This document shows, in pieces, positions 62,822 to 64,000 of a stretch of 64,000 bases of DNA. How positions within the stretch are numbered: position 1 is the first letter of the stretch; each line of letters begins with the position of its first letter. Below the pieces are notes generated by a model. That model was not told where the DNA came from, did not search any database, and saw only the letters and a list, made by a program, of their open reading frames with translations. The stretch is taken from contig NZ_JAHHQJ010000011.1 of the NCBI RefSeq assembly GCF_020026455.1, positions 1 through 64,000 on the forward strand, read 5' to 3'. A program made the position numbers and the translations under genes. The stretch comes from Alistipes sp. (GTDB lineage Bacteria > Bacteroidota > Bacteroidia > Bacteroidales > Rikenellaceae).

Positions 62822-64000
62822 TTAGAAGGTTAAGTTGACACCGATGCTGTACGTACGCTGCTGCGGGTAGTAGCCGTTGTTGACCGACGGCATCTCAGGG
62901 TCTACATACTTGAAAGCACTGATGGTAAGAAGGTTGGTGCCTGCCACATAGATATTGACACGACCGATTCCCGTATTTTCCAGAACGTGGCTGGGAAGCG
63001 TGTAGCCGATCTGGAGGTTCTTCAGGCGCAGGTAGGCACCGTTCTTCACCCACCAGGATGACGGCCATGCATTGTTGCCGTTGGCAACCGTACTCAAACG
63101 CGGATAGTCGGCATTGCGGTGATCTTCGCGCCAGGCATTCTCGACAAGGTAGTAGGGAGCATTGCCGTCGCCGTAGAAGGGACGGGTGTACATCGTATTG
63201 TCGTAGACACTCGAATCATAGGCAGCACTCAGCTGGTAGTTGCAAAGCGCCACGCCCTGCCACAGAGCCGTCAGGTAGAGACCCTTGTAGGCAACCTCCA
63301 TGTTGAGCGAGAAGTTCATCTCGGGGTTGTAGCTGTTGCCGATCTTCACGAAGTCGTGCGCCTCGTCGATTTTGCCGTCGCCGTTGATATCGGCATACAT
63401 CAGGTCGCCCAAGCGTTTTTCGCCCGAAGGAGCCGTGGGCGAATTGGCGATCTGCTCTTCGGTCTGGAAAAGTCCGATGGCCTTGAATCCGTAAAGAATA
63501 CCCATCGGGTTGCCCAATACGGCGCGGTAGGAGGGGTGATTGTCCGAAATCTGCTTGGCCAGGACCTTGTTGCGGGCCCACGAGAGGCTTCCGGTCAGCG
63601 AGTAACGCCAGCCGCTCGCAAAGGAGTTGTTGTGTTTGAGCACCAGCTCGAATCCGCGGTTGTCCACCTTGCCGGAGTTCTTGTAGGAGGGGACATTGCC
63701 GCCCAGCGAAGGGGCATACGAGCCACTAACGGGCTCCAGAATGTCGTCCGTCACCTTGTAGAACCAGTCGAATTCGACTCCCAGTTTCCCGCCCCAGGCG
63801 TTCAGGTCGAAACCGACGTTGAAACTGCGCGTCCGCGACCAGGTGAGGTCCTTATACACGTAGTTGCTCGTAAAATAGGCGATCTGACCCTTGCCGCCGA
63901 GGATATAACTGTACGACGGAGCCGTCGAGGTATAGGACTGCAGGTAGAGATAGGGCGAAGTATCGTCCATACCCAGTTCGCCGTAGGAGGCGCGCAGTTT
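62822..64000 (-). CDS. susC: SusC-type TonB-dependent transporter, C-terminal part (runs off the window)
   Basis: The last 392 or so residues of a TonB-linked outer-membrane porter. The frame is open to base 64000 with KLRASYGELGMDD, the SusC barrel hallmark. Barrel strands continue through NPEMNFSLNMEVAYKGLYLTALWQG and YLRLKNLQIGYTLP to a final RTYSIGVNLTF. The terminal Phe is the BAM signal. The plug, TonB box and promoter lie outside the window. Confidence 0.95.
   Translation of the reverse strand, partial: KLRASYGELGMDDTSPYLYLQSYTSTAPSYSYILGGKGQIAYFTSNYVYKDLTWSRTRSFNVGFDLNAWGGKLGVEFDWFYKVTDDILEPVSGSYAPSLGGNVPSYKNSGKVDNRGFELVLKHNNSFASGWRYSLTGSLSWARNKVLAKQISDNHPSYRAVLGNPMGILYGFKAIGLFQTEEQIANSPTAPSGEKRLGDLMYADINGDGKIDEAHDFVKIGNSYNPEMNFSLNMEVAYKGLYLTALWQGVALCNYQLSAAYDSSVYDNTMYTRPFYGDGNAPYYLVENAWREDHRNADYPRLSTVANGNNAWPSSWWVKNGAYLRLKNLQIGYTLPSHVLENTGIGRVNIYVAGTNLLTISAFKYVDPEMPSVNNGYYPQQRTYSIGVNLTF

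Overview
The window looks like a chromosomal stretch from a high-G+C member of the Bacteroidales, most likely Alistipes or a close Rikenellaceae relative. Three things support this. Many genes carry the Bacteroidetes promoter form TTTG-N18..23-TAnnTTTG, and most lack a clear Shine-Dalgarno. A SusC/SusD polysaccharide-utilisation operon occupies the right end. Typical Bacteroidales families (TRL, DUF5018, GHL10-like, SusB-type GH97, CyuA, PPDK, single-chain PFOR) sit in a G+C-rich, housekeeping-dominated sequence. The genus is an inference from composition and gene content; no 16S rRNA lies in the window.

Layout. 1-9.7 kb: META lipoprotein, pyruvate:ferredoxin oxidoreductase, an active/inactive M16 peptidase pair, rsmA and a small membrane protein. 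10-18.8 kb: another small membrane protein and recQ, then a tight plus-strand run lptB-aroA-aroC-prmC-recX-M23 peptidase. 18.9-26.4 kb: lone receiver protein, tRNA-Arg(TCT), rpsP, rimM, mnmA, a degenerate endonuclease/phosphatase-fold protein and ppdK. 26.6-33 kb: a minus-strand accessory block, visibly less G+C-rich in part, with a Fe-S CCG protein, short UvrA-like ATPase, nitroreductase, YbaK deacylase, iron alcohol dehydrogenase and AraC regulator. 33-50.5 kb: an outer-membrane barrel, TRL/def/ruvX/glyS, radC, rnc-fabF-acpP diverging from pepE-tyrA-yraN, waaA, a histidine phosphatase with cyuA, a flavodoxin-ferredoxin protein, Hsp20 and GNAT. 50.8-64 kb: one long minus-strand polysaccharide-utilisation operon running off the right edge. 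Its order is susC (partial), susD, two DUF5018 lipoproteins, two GHL10-like paralogs, a metallophosphoesterase, a SusB-like GH97 and an SGNH hydrolase-metallophosphoesterase fusion.

How it works together. Central carbon flux (PFOR, PPDK), aromatic amino-acid synthesis (aroA, aroC, tyrA), LPS assembly (lptB, waaA), translation and RNA maturation (rpsP, rimM, rsmA, mnmA, prmC, glyS, def, rnc) and fatty-acid synthesis (acpP, fabF) are all represented. The operon at the right end is predicted to bind, import and cut a glycan; two predicted exported phosphoesterase domains and an SGNH esterase domain suggest a phosphate- and/or acyl-decorated substrate.

The most unusual feature lies between the genes. 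At least ten gaps carry short degenerate tandem repeats, each array with its own private unit (about 10 to 190 bp). All lie in the 3 prime flank of a gene, and none lies in the divergent, promoter-bearing gaps. I do not recognise these as a described repeat family and treat them as the main candidate for something new.
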